From CAYJGN01 sp964369635 (GTDB taxonomy: Bacteria > Bacillota > Clostridia > Oscillospirales > Ruminococcaceae): DNA of 56,415 nucleotides. Positions 26,319-34,808 of this stretch are shown piece after piece. Location: the NCBI GenBank assembly GCA_964369635.1, contig CAYJGN010000007.1, positions 1 through 56,415 on the forward strand, read 5' to 3'. Under the pieces are notes generated by a model, which worked only from the letters and a program-made list of their open reading frames with translations, did not search any database and was not told the DNA's origin. A program made the translations under genes and the position numbers. The stretch's first letter is position 1; each line of letters opens with the position of its first letter.

Positions 26319-26426
26319 AGTTTCTCCTTTAGAAAGTTTGTCTAAACTAATTCTATCACATAATTTGCATAAATTAAAGCCGCAATTTTCATATACTTTT
26401 TACCCAAATATTCTTGCTTTATCCAC

Positions 26427-26455
26427 TTGTTTTTTATAAGTTTCTGATATATAAT
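26427..26455 (+). promoter_or_regulatory. promoter of the cytidylate-kinase-like gene
   Basis: TTGTTT (26427-26432), 17-bp spacer, TATAAT (26450-26455), divergent from copA. Confidence 0.6.
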
Positions 26456-26487
26456 AATAATATAACTTAACGAAAGTGGGTGTCGTG

Positions 26488-27087
26488 ATGAAAAATACCG
26501 TAATAACGATCAGTAGACAGTTTGGAAGTGGCGGCAAAAACGTCGGTGAGAAGCTCTCAAAAACTCTAAATATACCTTTTTATGACAAAGAAATCATAAC
26601 TAAGAGCTCTGAAGATAGCGGCATAAGCGAGAGCTTTTTTGAGAATGCTGAAAACACCGGCATATCGAGTTTGCTATATGGATTATCAACTACCGGCACC
26701 TATTTTGATCTTCCGATAGATGTTAAAGTTTATCTTGCCCAGTCGAAAACTATTAAAGACATAGCCTCGAAAGGCTCTTGTATATTTGTTGGACGTTGCG
26801 CAAACTATGTCCTTAAAAGCAAGTTTGACCTTCTAAATGTTTTCGTCTATGCAAGCCTTGAAGATAGGATAAAAAGAATTTCAAAGCTTTATAGCCTATC
26901 AGGCAGAGAGGCAAAAGATTTGATAAACAAAACCGATAAAAAGAAAGAAAACTACTATCAGCATTTTACCGGCAATAAATTCGGAAACTTTGAAAACTTC
27001 AACCTCTGCCTTGATAGCGGATTTTTCGGAATTGACGAGACGGTGAAGATAATAAAAGACACATATGAAAAGCTCGGAGCGAAATAA
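26488..27087 (+). CDS. cytidylate kinase-like family protein
   Basis: 199-aa P-loop protein of the cytidylate-kinase-like group (PF13189 type): ITISRQFGSGGKNVGEKL carries a modified Walker A, IPFYDKEII follows as in the family, and IFVGRCANYVL and FVYASLEDRIKRI match the nucleotide-binding and lid regions. It is common in clostridia, with substrate not established. I chose the ATG at 26488; its ribosome binding site is weak (GTGGGTG). Divergent from copA. Confidence 0.85.
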   Translation: MKNTVITISRQFGSGGKNVGEKLSKTLNIPFYDKEIITKSSEDSGISESFFENAENTGISSLLYGLSTTGTYFDLPIDVKVYLAQSKTIKDIASKGSCIFVGRCANYVLKSKFDLLNVFVYASLEDRIKRISKLYSLSGREAKDLINKTDKKKENYYQHFTGNKFGNFENFNLCLDSGFFGIDETVKIIKDTYEKLGAK

Positions 27088-27190
27088 GATTTAATCAGAT
27101 ATTATAAAAAGGGGTATGCTCCCCTTTTTCAATAATAGAAATAATGGAAAGATTGGTAAATGCAAGCGATATAAGCAAAGGAGTGTTGCT

Positions 27191-27820
27191 ATGACAAAAC
27201 GCACGAAGTTTTTAGCAGTTCTTTTTGTAGCAATGATGGTTATCAGCGGATATTTTATGCTCACAGAAGATAGGTTTTATACCCATGAAGAGCTTGCCAA
27301 TCTCCCGGCTGATGAACTTTTAGCTCTGTTTATCGATAATGGTTTGCTTTCTCCTTATGGACACAAAATCATCTATCCACCTGAGCTTGAGGAAGATTTC
27401 AAAGAAAATTTTCTTATTTATATTTCAGGCAACGACAAAATTATACGAAGTGATCCCACTATTATGTGGTGGGCCCAAGAGATCGAGATAATATACAACA
27501 AGCTAACAGGAATTGATCTCTGCGCCGATCCTATACCCGAAGATGAGCTATATACCGAAGACGAGCTGAAAGTGATGCCAGCGGAAGAACTGCTTGATTT
27601 GTTTTTAGAAAACGGACTTATTATACCTGACTACTATATAGAAAATTATAACGAACAAGAGTTTATCCGGTTTTTCAAAAGACAATCATCGCTTTTATTC
27701 TATGGATCAGGTATTCCCTCGCTTGGTCCAAACTATTATCTCTTAGGAAAAAGAACAAGTGATATTTATGATAGGCTAACAGGGACAGCACAGTGCCCTG
27801 AAATTCAGGAGGCGTTTTAA
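27191..27820 (+). CDS. hypothetical exported protein with two internal repeats
   Basis: 209 aa, not recognised. An N-terminal signal or anchor segment (about 6-23, FLAVLFVAMMVISGYFML) is followed by two homologous blocks of about 90 residues. Each starts with a YT-EEL-PA-ELL-LF--NGL motif (YTHEELANLPADELLALF near residue 30; YTEDELKVMPAEELLDLF near 121) and ends with a YNKLTGIDLC or YDRLTGTAQC motif, suggesting an internal duplication. The paired Cys residues could form an extracytoplasmic disulfide. ATG at 27191 with GGAG seven bases upstream. Confidence 0.72.
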   Translation: MTKRTKFLAVLFVAMMVISGYFMLTEDRFYTHEELANLPADELLALFIDNGLLSPYGHKIIYPPELEEDFKENFLIYISGNDKIIRSDPTIMWWAQEIEIIYNKLTGIDLCADPIPEDELYTEDELKVMPAEELLDLFLENGLIIPDYYIENYNEQEFIRFFKRQSSLLFYGSGIPSLGPNYYLLGKRTSDIYDRLTGTAQCPEIQEAF

Positions 27821-27842
27821 ATCAAATGAACATTTTCCTATT

Positions 27843-27882
27843 AAAAAGGACGATGAGTATAACCTACTCATCGCCCTTTTTT
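27843..27882 (+). terminator. rho-independent terminator
   Basis: AAAAAGGACGATGAGT pairs with ACTCATCGCCCTTTTT (one mismatch) and ends in a T run. Placed between converging genes; works in both directions. Confidence 0.8.
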
Positions 27883-27903
27883 AATATCTTATTTTCCACT
27901 ATT

Positions 27904-28398
27904 TTAAAACAACAGAAGAAATAATGCCACAAATCCGACAGTGAAAAGCATAGCGATAGCAACTCTTGCAAATGATGAATTTTTTTCGTATTCTGCAAAA
28001 GGTGCAGATGGATTTTGAAATCCACCAGCAGTTTTTTTATTGCTCCTTACTTTTGTTTTTAATAGCCGCTCCCTCTCTTCCCGCTCATTTCTTTGATAGA
28101 TTGATAATGGGTCTGTTTGATTTAAAATCCTTGTATGAAACTGCGAAAGCCAGGTCGCATCGCTCTCATCGACCATATCAACTTCACTAAATCCAACTTG
28201 ATGGGAATATTTGTTTCGAATATCTCGATAGTGAAAAAGTTTATCAAGATCACTCTTCCAACTCTCAGGCTTATATTTATCAATTTTTTCCCTTTTCATC
28301 TCGTTGATATATAAGGTAACGCCGCCTTTCCCAGAGCTGTCATCATAGATATCTTTGCATATATTATCAAGCCTTTTAAAATTCTCATCGAAAATCAA
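27904..28398 (-). CDS. tail-anchored protein with HEPN-like RNKYSH motif (DUF6548-like)
   Basis: 164 aa. The N-terminal half is helical and carries RNKYSH (about residues 62-67), which fits the R-x4-H signature of HEPN-fold proteins. A basic linker leads to one C-terminal membrane helix (about 145-163) with almost nothing after it, i.e. tail-anchored. I associate it loosely with DUF6548-type proteins. Its start overlaps the transporter stop (ATGA), so it is translated together with the NSS transporter. RNase activity is only a possibility; many HEPN-like proteins are not enzymes. Confidence 0.65.
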   Translation of the reverse strand: MIFDENFKRLDNICKDIYDDSSGKGGVTLYINEMKREKIDKYKPESWKSDLDKLFHYRDIRNKYSHQVGFSEVDMVDESDATWLSQFHTRILNQTDPLSIYQRNEREERERLLKTKVRSNKKTAGGFQNPSAPFAEYEKNSSFARVAIAMLFTVGFVALFLLLF

Positions 28399-29750
28399 CT
28401 TAAACCAACTCCCAAAACAAGGGTGTAGAATAAAATAACTGCAAGAACGACCGGGCAGATATATTTAATCGCTATATCCCAAGCACCTTTTAGTTTAAAA
28501 GCAAACTTGCCGTCCTGCTCTATCTCTGCTGCCGCATTTTTTGTTTTCCAAACAAATCCAACGAAAACGCAGGTGAGCAAAGCTCCGAGTGGGAGCGCTA
28601 AATTATCGGTGAAGAACTCCATGAAGTTTCCAAGTGAGATGCTTCCTGTTTCGCCAAACCACGGGATATTGAGCGATAACGCTCCCTGTGATAGAGAGTA
28701 TCCGATACCTACGATAAATGCAAGAGCACCTACTATAACGGTTGCTTTCTTTCGCGTTATCTTAAACTCCTCTGATGCATATGCAACAACTCCCTCGATT
28801 ATCGAGATGGCACTTGTGAAAGCTGCAAAGAATAGTAAAACGAAAAATAGCAGTCCGAAGAAGAAGCCAAAAGGCATCTCAGCAAATACAGCCGGAAGGG
28901 CTATAAATGCAAATCCTGCACCCATTCCCATATCTGTTCCCGTTGCCGCAACAGCTGGGATAATTGCGAGTGCTGCGAGTAGCGCTATCAAGGTATCGAT
29001 AGTGCAGATTGAAGCTGTACTTTTAACTAAATTTTCGCTCTTTTTAAGATATGAGCCATATGTTACCATAATGCTCATTCCAAGAGATAGCGAGAAGAAT
29101 GCTTGACCCATAGCAACCGCAACCGACTGGAAGGTTAGTGCACTAAAATCAAAGTTTAGCATTAGTGCAATACCCTCACCCGCTCCCGGAAGGGTTAGTG
29201 AACGTACGGTTATTGCTACCAATATAACAAGCAAAACTGGCATTAGAAATTTCGATACCTTTTCAATTCCCGACGAAACTCCTCGTAATATAACAGCAAT
29301 AGATAACGCTAAAAATGCAAACTGCCAGATAACAGGCTCTGCTGCAGATGTGATTAATCCGACAAAATAATCGGAGTAACCTCCCGAAAAGGCAGCTCCA
29401 GAAATATATTCAAATATATATTTCATAACCCAACCACCGACAACGCAATAATACGATGCGATTATAAATGCCGTTAAAACTCCGAGTTTTCCAACAAATG
29501 AAAACCTCTTATCAATTGAAGCAAATGCACCAACGATATTTTTATGAGCACTTCTGCCGAGCGCAAGCTCTGCGAGCATAACCGAAAAGCCAACTACCGC
29601 AATTATAACAAGGTAGACAACTATAAAAGCGCCTCCTCCATTTGCAGCAACTTTCCCCGGAAACTTCCAAATGTTCCCAAGTCCAACAGCAGACCCTGCC
29701 GCCGCTAAAATGAATCCTAAATTTGATGTCCATTGATCTCTCTTTTGCAT
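28395..29750 (-). CDS. sodium-dependent transporter, NSS (LeuT/SNF) family
   Basis: 451-aa secondary transporter that couples Na+ to amino-acid uptake. The N-terminus DQWTSNLGFILAAAGSAVGLGNIWKFP is the NSS signature covering the sodium and substrate sites of TM1. About 11-12 hydrophobic helices follow, the usual count for bacterial members. Substrate is not readable. AAGGGGG precedes the ATG at 29750. It has its own promoter and is coupled to the downstream tail-anchored protein. Confidence 0.92.
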   Translation of the reverse strand: MQKRDQWTSNLGFILAAAGSAVGLGNIWKFPGKVAANGGGAFIVVYLVIIAVVGFSVMLAELALGRSAHKNIVGAFASIDKRFSFVGKLGVLTAFIIASYYCVVGGWVMKYIFEYISGAAFSGGYSDYFVGLITSAAEPVIWQFAFLALSIAVILRGVSSGIEKVSKFLMPVLLVILVAITVRSLTLPGAGEGIALMLNFDFSALTFQSVAVAMGQAFFSLSLGMSIMVTYGSYLKKSENLVKSTASICTIDTLIALLAALAIIPAVAATGTDMGMGAGFAFIALPAVFAEMPFGFFFGLLFFVLLFFAAFTSAISIIEGVVAYASEEFKITRKKATVIVGALAFIVGIGYSLSQGALSLNIPWFGETGSISLGNFMEFFTDNLALPLGALLTCVFVGFVWKTKNAAAEIEQDGKFAFKLKGAWDIAIKYICPVVLAVILFYTLVLGVGLS

Positions 29751-29819
29751 AAAATACCCCCTTGTAACAATAAAAAAGCTTTGTAATTCAAACAGTTTTC
29801 TTGTTTATTGTTTGCTTTA

Positions 29820-29847
29820 ATTATAAGTGTTTTTGTTAAAAAATCAA
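29820..29847 (-). promoter_or_regulatory. promoter of the NSS transporter gene
   Basis: On the minus strand TTGATT and TATAAT are separated by 16 bp, about 65 bp upstream of the ATG. Confidence 0.5.
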
Positions 29848-29858
29848 TAGAAAAATCA

Positions 29859-29888
29859 AAAAAAAGATCGCTTTTAAATCACGATCTT
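29859..29888 (-). terminator. terminator of the marR-type gene
   Basis: AAGATCG pairs with CGATCTT around an 11-nt loop, followed by T run on the minus strand. Separates the MarR gene from the NSS transporter downstream. Confidence 0.75.
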
Positions 29889-30003
29889 GAGTTAAACGTT
29901 TAATTTTCATTTAAAAATCATCAACTATTATAGATGTTAGTCTTTTTTACTGAAAATACCTATAGATTTCTTTTTTATTATCATACTTATATTTCTAAAG
30001 AAA

Positions 30004-30432
30004 CTATTCTTTCGCGCTATTATATGCCTTTTTTAATAGTTTCTTTAGGATATCTTTTTCAATGTCATCGAACTTTAAAAAAATCATTTCGTCGTTTTGG
30101 GCAAGTTTGCTTTTCATATAAATAGCTGCTTCTATCCCCTTTTCTGTCAAGGTAACAACTGTTGATTTTCCATTACTATCACAAAGGCCTGCATCTACAA
30201 AACCTTTCTCTTTAAGTCGTTTAACAATTCCATAAGCAGTAGGCTGCGCTACCGAAAACCTTTTCTCTATCTGCTTTAAAAGAAGCGATTTATCCTCACT
30301 CTCAAAAAGCATAATCAGCGCAAAGCTCTGCCTTGCCGTTATCCCCCGCTCTTTGCTCAGCTGAGCTATTTTTTTGTTAAAAAGATTGCCTATCCGCTGA
30401 ATCATTATAGCTATTTCAATATCAATATTCAT
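30004..30432 (-). CDS. MarR family transcriptional regulator
   Basis: 142-aa winged-helix repressor-type protein. The DNA-binding part is residues about 30-95 (ITARQSFALIMLFES, FSVAQPTAYGIVKRLKEKGFV as recognition helix and following, then the wing DSNGKSTVVTLTEKG). A 16-bp perfect palindrome sits on its own promoter, so autorepression is likely. The next gene downstream is the NSS transporter, separated by a terminator; whether it is a target is unknown. Confidence 0.9.
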   Translation of the reverse strand: MNIDIEIAIMIQRIGNLFNKKIAQLSKERGITARQSFALIMLFESEDKSLLLKQIEKRFSVAQPTAYGIVKRLKEKGFVDAGLCDSNGKSTVVTLTEKGIEAAIYMKSKLAQNDEMIFLKFDDIEKDILKKLLKKAYNSAKE

Positions 30433-30447
30433 ACAATCACCCGCTAA

Positions 30448-30476
30448 ATAATAGCATGCTATTATCGCTTTGTCAA
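30448..30476 (-). promoter_or_regulatory. marR promoter with overlapping palindromic operator
   Basis: On the minus strand TTGACA (30471-30476) and TATTAT (30448-30453) are 17 bp apart. The perfect palindrome TAATAGCATGCTATTA (30449-30464) covers the -10 box and most of the spacer, the classic place for a MarR dimer to block RNA polymerase. Confidence 0.75.
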
Positions 30477-30545
30477 ATACATTAAAATACGCCGATACTT
30501 ATAAAGATATCGGCGCAAAATAACAAATATAACCTTAACTAACCT

Positions 30546-31112
30546 TTAGTTCTTTGGCAAAAAATTATCCACCATTTTCGATACTATCTTCTCAACTTCA
30601 AAGCTTTCGAGTTTTTCATGCTCTGCAGGATTTAGTGCGAGTTTAATCATGCTACCAGTCAAAATAGCATACATAGAGTTTATTGGGATATTGATGAATT
30701 TTCCATTCTGAATCCAAATCTTCACATCAAGACGAAGCTCTTTTAGAATATCCCTTGTAATATCATCGCTATACATAATCTCTTTATTAGCTTCTCTATA
30801 TTTTTCAATAAACATTGTTTTTTCAGGGAAAACTTTTGTAAACTCAAATACAGCACATGTCATAATCTTCACTCTGCCAGGAACATCTGAATTGTTAAAA
30901 TCATTAAGATCTATAAATTCAATAAAGTCTGCCAAAGCCTCGTAATAGAGAAATTTATAAAAATTTTCCTTTGTTCCAAAATTCCTATAGATTATTCCAC
31001 TGCTAACTCGCGCTTCTCTTGTAATTCGCGATATGTTTGCTCCCTCGAAATTGTATTTATCAATTACCTTATATGCAGCGTCTATAACTGTTTTAAATTT
31101 GTTATCTCTCAT
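30546..31112 (-). CDS. TetR family transcriptional regulator
   Basis: 188-aa protein with an N-terminal TetR HTH (about 5-50; VIDAAYKVIDKYNFEGANISRIT, then VSSGIIYRNFGTKENFYKFL, the typical recognition-helix pattern). The C-terminal ligand domain is all helical with no recognisable effector class. The ribosome binding site is weak. Its target is not obvious: neighbours are the MarR gene and a methyltransferase, both on the same strand. Confidence 0.88.
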   Translation of the reverse strand: MRDNKFKTVIDAAYKVIDKYNFEGANISRITREARVSSGIIYRNFGTKENFYKFLYYEALADFIEFIDLNDFNNSDVPGRVKIMTCAVFEFTKVFPEKTMFIEKYREANKEIMYSDDITRDILKELRLDVKIWIQNGKFINIPINSMYAILTGSMIKLALNPAEHEKLESFEVEKIVSKMVDNFLPKN

Positions 31113-31153
31113 AACATTTATTTTCCATGTTTCTAATAGATGTACTTTATTAT

Positions 31154-31182
31154 ATTATAAGCATTATACCTCTGTTTGTCAA
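31154..31182 (-). promoter_or_regulatory. promoter of the tetR-type gene
   Basis: On the minus strand TTGACA and TATAAT are 17 bp apart, near-consensus. The rest of the 358-bp gap 31113-31470 holds only this promoter and the methyltransferase terminator; I see nothing else in it. Confidence 0.75.
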
Positions 31183-31358
31183 TATCAATAAAAAAAATAA
31201 TATTTGTAAGAATAATCAGTGTAAAATATCAATCATAATAATCATTTCTTAAAGCGCCACTTTTTTCTTTCGTCTATTTGTCTATTTTTTAACAAAATAT
31301 TTCATATATTTTATATTATGCGTTTTTCTGTTGTAACTTCTGCATTTCAGGGAATAAC

Positions 31359-31404
31359 AAAAAAACAGCAAGACTTAATTACTCATAAATAATCAAGCCT
31401 TGCT
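31359..31404 (-). terminator. terminator of the methyltransferase gene
   Basis: AGCAAGACTTAATT pairs with AATCAAGCCTTGCT (two mismatches), followed by T7 on the minus strand. Confidence 0.65.
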
Positions 31405-31470
31405 ATATAAATTTTTTTCAAAATCAAAAGTATAAGTCTATAGATTATATGTCAAAGGAAGATGCAATTT

Positions 31471-32246
31471 TCAAATTTTAACAGCTTTTGTGTTATAATA
31501 TTTTGAAAAATAGTCTTTGATTCCATCAGTATCTCCGCTCTCAAAAAAACCAGTTATGACAAATCCGCAATCAACCTGGTTTCCTATAAGAGTTTTCATG
31601 CTGTGGCTATACTCAATAGCTTTTTTTGATTCAATAAATCCTCTCGTTTCTTCTTCGTTTAGTTCATCAAAAGAGTTAAATGGGAGTTTATTTGCGGCTA
31701 TATAGACCCCTTTATCATAAACACTACCATCAAAAACATATATGTGCGGATTTGTAAACCCAAGCANNNNNNNNNNCTCCCGTTTTTTCGCAAAACTCTA
31801 TAGCATTCTTTAAAAACAGGCATAGTGTCTTCAACGTACGTCAGTGAAACAGGGCAAAAAATCAGATCAAAAATCTCATCTTCAAACATTGACAGATCAG
31901 ACATATCCCCTTTTACCGTTTTTATAGTTAGTTTATCGCGCTGTGCTACCATAATATCTCTCTCAAGCTGCTTTTGCGAAATATCCAAAACGGTAACATC
32001 GCAGCCAAGTGCTGCAAAAATCGGCCCTTGTTGTCCACCTCCACAAGCAAGGCAGAGAACTTTTAACCCTTCAAATTCCATCGGAAACCAATCGCGCGGT
32101 ACCGGAGTATTGCTGCCTAAGTCAAGGGAAAACTCTCCATTTTTCGCCTTTTTAACGATATTCGATGATACAGGTACCGTGAAAGAAACATTTTCCTCCA
32201 CCTTTTTATCCCAAGCAAGCTCATTTTGTGTTTTTTTAGTATTCAT
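31471..32246 (-). CDS. class I SAM-dependent methyltransferase, frame broken by a 10-N gap
   Basis: Rossmann-fold methyltransferase. The SAM-binding region shows LKVLCLACGGGQQGPIFAALG (motif I), DVTVLDISQKQL and DLIFCPVSLTYVEDTMP. Ten Ns at 31767-31776 interrupt it after YRVLRKNG. Read with the Ns counted literally, the frame soon stops at 31698. The next frame continues with LGFTNPHIYVFDG, a typical post-motif segment of this group, to TGA at 31471. So the real gap length must be 2 modulo 3, not 10, and the protein is about 257 aa. GAGGTGG precedes the ATG at 32246. Substrate unknown. Confidence 0.85.
31767..31776. other. assembly gap (10 N) inside the methyltransferase gene
   Basis: Ten Ns whose literal length would cause a frameshift; flanking coding sequence demands a different length. 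A placeholder rather than a measured gap. Confidence 0.9.
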
Positions 32247-32558
32247 TTTCCACCTCGTAAAATTAGTATTCGGTAAATGCTACTCTATAAACATAAAAGC
32301 GTTAAAGATTATAAAACGCTCTTTTCACTTAATATTTAATTGCTATTTGTTTTTTGAAGATATTGGCATTACCCTATTATCAAATTTTCGGATGATATAG
32401 CAAAGAGAGTGCTCTTGAAGCGACTTATCAAATAATAGAGGCTCTATAGAGCAATAAAAATTCATTTTGCAGACAAAAACTATATTTATAAATAGAGAGC
32501 AGGAAAAGCGACACTCCAATATTTTGAGATAAAAAATAATTTATAGGATTAATAAAAA
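32247..32558. other. intergenic stretch upstream of the methyltransferase gene
   Basis: No supported gene. The only structure is an imperfect AT-rich hairpin (AAAAGCGTT at 32295-32303 with AACGCTCTTTT at 32315-32325). I found no convincing promoter for the methyltransferase here, though one must exist unless read-through from the small gene upstream supplies it. Confidence 0.5.
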
Positions 32559-32606
32559 ACAGGAATATCACCTTTTGTCATAAGGACAAACAGGTGATTT
32601 CCCTGT
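32559..32606 (-). terminator. strong terminator after the 54-aa gene
   Basis: A long stem: ACAGGGAAATCACCT...AGGTGATATTCCTGT on the minus strand, with an inner TTTGTC/GACAAA extension, followed by T7. The stem begins at the last base of the small gene's stop codon. Confidence 0.85.
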
Positions 32607-32770
32607 CATAAATGTTTTATTATACTTTTTTTCCTATCATCGGTGCAGTCATAAGGTTGTTTTTGAAAATGAGCGCACAAATCATTAACCATTCGTTGTT
32701 TAACAGAGCTTTGACTACCTAAAACAACTGCGTTTCTATTATCTTTAAAGCTACAACTATACCCTCTCAT
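32606..32770 (-). CDS. small protein of 54 aa, unknown function
   Basis: Not recognised. The protein begins MRGYSCSFKDNRNAVVLGSQ and ends KKSIIKHL. It is basic and polar, with three Cys (positions 6, 32 and 42) and no membrane segment. Support for a real gene: GAGGT seven bases before the ATG, a good promoter 53 bp upstream, and a strong terminator starting at the stop codon. A 54-codon open frame alone would be weak evidence; the complete set of expression signals is what persuades. It could also be a structured RNA gene with a chance ORF. Confidence 0.6.
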   Translation of the reverse strand: MRGYSCSFKDNRNAVVLGSQSSVKQRMVNDLCAHFQKQPYDCTDDRKKSIIKHL

Positions 32771-32822
32771 AAAGTTTACCTCAATACAGGAACAATGATT
32801 AAGAAATACGACCCTTTATTAC

Positions 32823-32851
32823 ATCATACACCATAAAGCTCTAATACACAA
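32823..32851 (-). promoter_or_regulatory. promoter of the 54-aa gene
   Basis: On the minus strand TTGTGT and TATGAT are 17 bp apart, just beyond the diguanylate cyclase stop codon. Predicted start near 32817, leader about 47 nt. Confidence 0.6.
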
Positions 32852-32865
32852 GAGAAAAATAAATA

Positions 32866-34563
32866 TTAGTTATTATTAAGCCTTGTATACTCATCCTCTT
32901 CCCGTCGCTTAAAGCTATTGTTTTGCGATTTATCATATATAGTATAGGTGTTTTTACCAGCGTTCTTTGAATGATACATCGCAATGTCCGCCGCTTTAAA
33001 GAGGGTTTCGAAGTCCTCACCGTTTTTTGGTGTTGCCGATACACCAATACTGCTTGTTATCGTTACCGAAACGCCGTTATCTGCAACGTAAGTCTTTTTA
33101 ACAGCATCGATAATATCAGCCGCTTTTTTCACAACAGTCGACTCTTTTGATACCCCAAGCAGGAATACAACAAACTCATCTCCGCCTATTCTGCCAACTA
33201 AATCGTGCTCACGGAATAACGCTACTACCTTTTTGTATACCTCTATTAATACCTCATCACCTTTTGAGTGACCCATATTGTCGTTTATCCCTTTAAAGTT
33301 ATCAAGATCAAACATAAACAACGAGCCGTTAAATCCTTCTGCAATCAATTCATTAACGCTTTCAGCAAATGTCTTTTTATTTAAAGCACCAGTTAGTGAG
33401 TCGGTCTCTGCTTTTCTGCGCAGTTTAATTTCTTCTTGTTTAGCTTTATCTATCTCATCAATAGTAAATATCGCGACAACATCACCTGTAATCGGTTGCT
33501 TATCGAGGTTAATCCGCATTCGATACCATAGATAAGGCTCTGTTTTTGAAGTTGATTCTTTCAAATCTAAATCCATTATTTTTTTTGAGCGATACTCTAT
33601 AACAATCTCATCTTTTTCCTCTTTTAGAGAATTCACAAGATATGTTGCGTTTATTCGATGTATCACCTCTATGTCATCCAAATGAACATGATAGCTCTGA
33701 TCTTGTCGGAAAAACTCATTAATTGAGCAGTCATATAAATTAGCATCTTTTTCTACGTTATTAACTACTATTCTCGTAATCTTATCTTTAGTGCAGTTTG
33801 CTTCAAGGACAATTTCTGCAAAGTTGAATACAGCAGATGCAAGAATTTTATCTTTCTCAATCTGAACCTCAAGCTCCTTATTCTTCTCTTTTAAAAAACC
33901 AAGATTATATATCCAAAGCAACATAATTAGCATCAAATAGAAAAATAATAGTATTCCACCTGCTATTATCATCTCATGAGCCGCAAGCCTTGCCGAGAAA
34001 ACATCAATATAGAATATATCTGAATTTAGTATTAAAAATCCTGTTAGAAGAAGAGAAAAATAGAACAGCGGGGTATAGAAAGATTTGTCCGCCATAATTT
34101 TACGCAGTAAATCCATAGGGATGAAACCCATAAACATCATAAGTGTTATAAGTTGAAGTGAAAATGATGCGAGATTAAGCCATGGAAAATAGTTTGAATT
34201 TTGAGTTACTTCACTGAATGGAATTTCAAATATCAAAGAGATAACCCCAACCGCTGTTGCGCGCAAGTAGAATAGGTGAATAAGCGAGCCTATTCCAACT
34301 CCAATAATCTTTAAAGGTTGCGCTTCATAAAGGACGGATAATTCTATAAGCAGCACTGCAACACATAGGAAGTACGGCGTAGCTGATCCGACATATCGAG
34401 TTATGAAAAAAAGCGGCGCAATAATTCCGTTTAAAAAGCAGACAATATAAACTGAGCATTTATGAAACCGCACTTTATCTGATAGAATACTGCAAAGCCT
34501 AAAATTTAAATAAGAGTGGCAAAAAACCACTATAAACGATAACACAAAAAACACAGTATCCAT
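32866..34563 (-). CDS. membrane-bound diguanylate cyclase (GGDEF)
   Basis: 565 aa. About seven to eight membrane helices form the N-terminal part (1 to about 220), a linker and PAS-like sensor region follow (about 235-375), then the GGDEF domain (about 385-550) with the intact active site RIGGDEFVVF, preceded by LFMFDLDNFKGINDNMGHSKGD. It should make cyclic di-GMP from GTP. AAGGAGGGG precedes the ATG, with somewhat long spacing (10 nt). It pairs functionally with the GGDEF-EAL protein at 48.7 kb, which likely degrades the same messenger. Confidence 0.9.
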   Translation of the reverse strand: MDTVFFVLSFIVVFCHSYLNFRLCSILSDKVRFHKCSVYIVCFLNGIIAPLFFITRYVGSATPYFLCVAVLLIELSVLYEAQPLKIIGVGIGSLIHLFYLRATAVGVISLIFEIPFSEVTQNSNYFPWLNLASFSLQLITLMMFMGFIPMDLLRKIMADKSFYTPLFYFSLLLTGFLILNSDIFYIDVFSARLAAHEMIIAGGILLFFYLMLIMLLWIYNLGFLKEKNKELEVQIEKDKILASAVFNFAEIVLEANCTKDKITRIVVNNVEKDANLYDCSINEFFRQDQSYHVHLDDIEVIHRINATYLVNSLKEEKDEIVIEYRSKKIMDLDLKESTSKTEPYLWYRMRINLDKQPITGDVVAIFTIDEIDKAKQEEIKLRRKAETDSLTGALNKKTFAESVNELIAEGFNGSLFMFDLDNFKGINDNMGHSKGDEVLIEVYKKVVALFREHDLVGRIGGDEFVVFLLGVSKESTVVKKAADIIDAVKKTYVADNGVSVTITSSIGVSATPKNGEDFETLFKAADIAMYHSKNAGKNTYTIYDKSQNNSFKRREEDEYTRLNNN

Positions 34564-34765
34564 GGCTTATTCACCCCTCCTTATTTGAAAATAATTATAT
34601 ATAAATATGAAACAATATGCTTAATATTATAACTATAATTATACAACAAAAACATCGCTTTTACAAACAAAAATATCTATAAATTCCTTATTTTATATAT
34701 TGAATATATAACTATATTATTATCATAAATCATCTTTTTAAAATAGCTTTGTTTTCCCTTAAAAA

Positions 34766-34798
34766 AATAAAAGCCGATAGGAATAATCGACTTTTATT
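34766..34798 (-). terminator. terminator of the DHH phosphoesterase gene
   Basis: AATAAAAG-CGAT pairs with ATCG-CTTTTATT (one mismatch), followed by T7 on the minus strand. Confidence 0.75.
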
Positions 34799-34808
34799 AT
34801 TGCATTAT

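Noticed and set aside
28507..29106. 199-codon open frame opposite the NSS transporter
   Set aside because: Antisense shadow of a well-supported membrane protein gene; composition is the mirror of hydrophobic codons and there is no ribosome binding site or promoter.
31517..31705. 62-codon plus-strand frame right of the tetR-type gene
   Set aside because: It lies opposite the C-terminal part of the gap-broken methyltransferase, which explains the region better.
32866..33047. Second frame inside the 3' end of the diguanylate cyclase gene
   Set aside because: Same-strand out-of-frame shadow without a ribosome binding site; the GGDEF frame continues through it.
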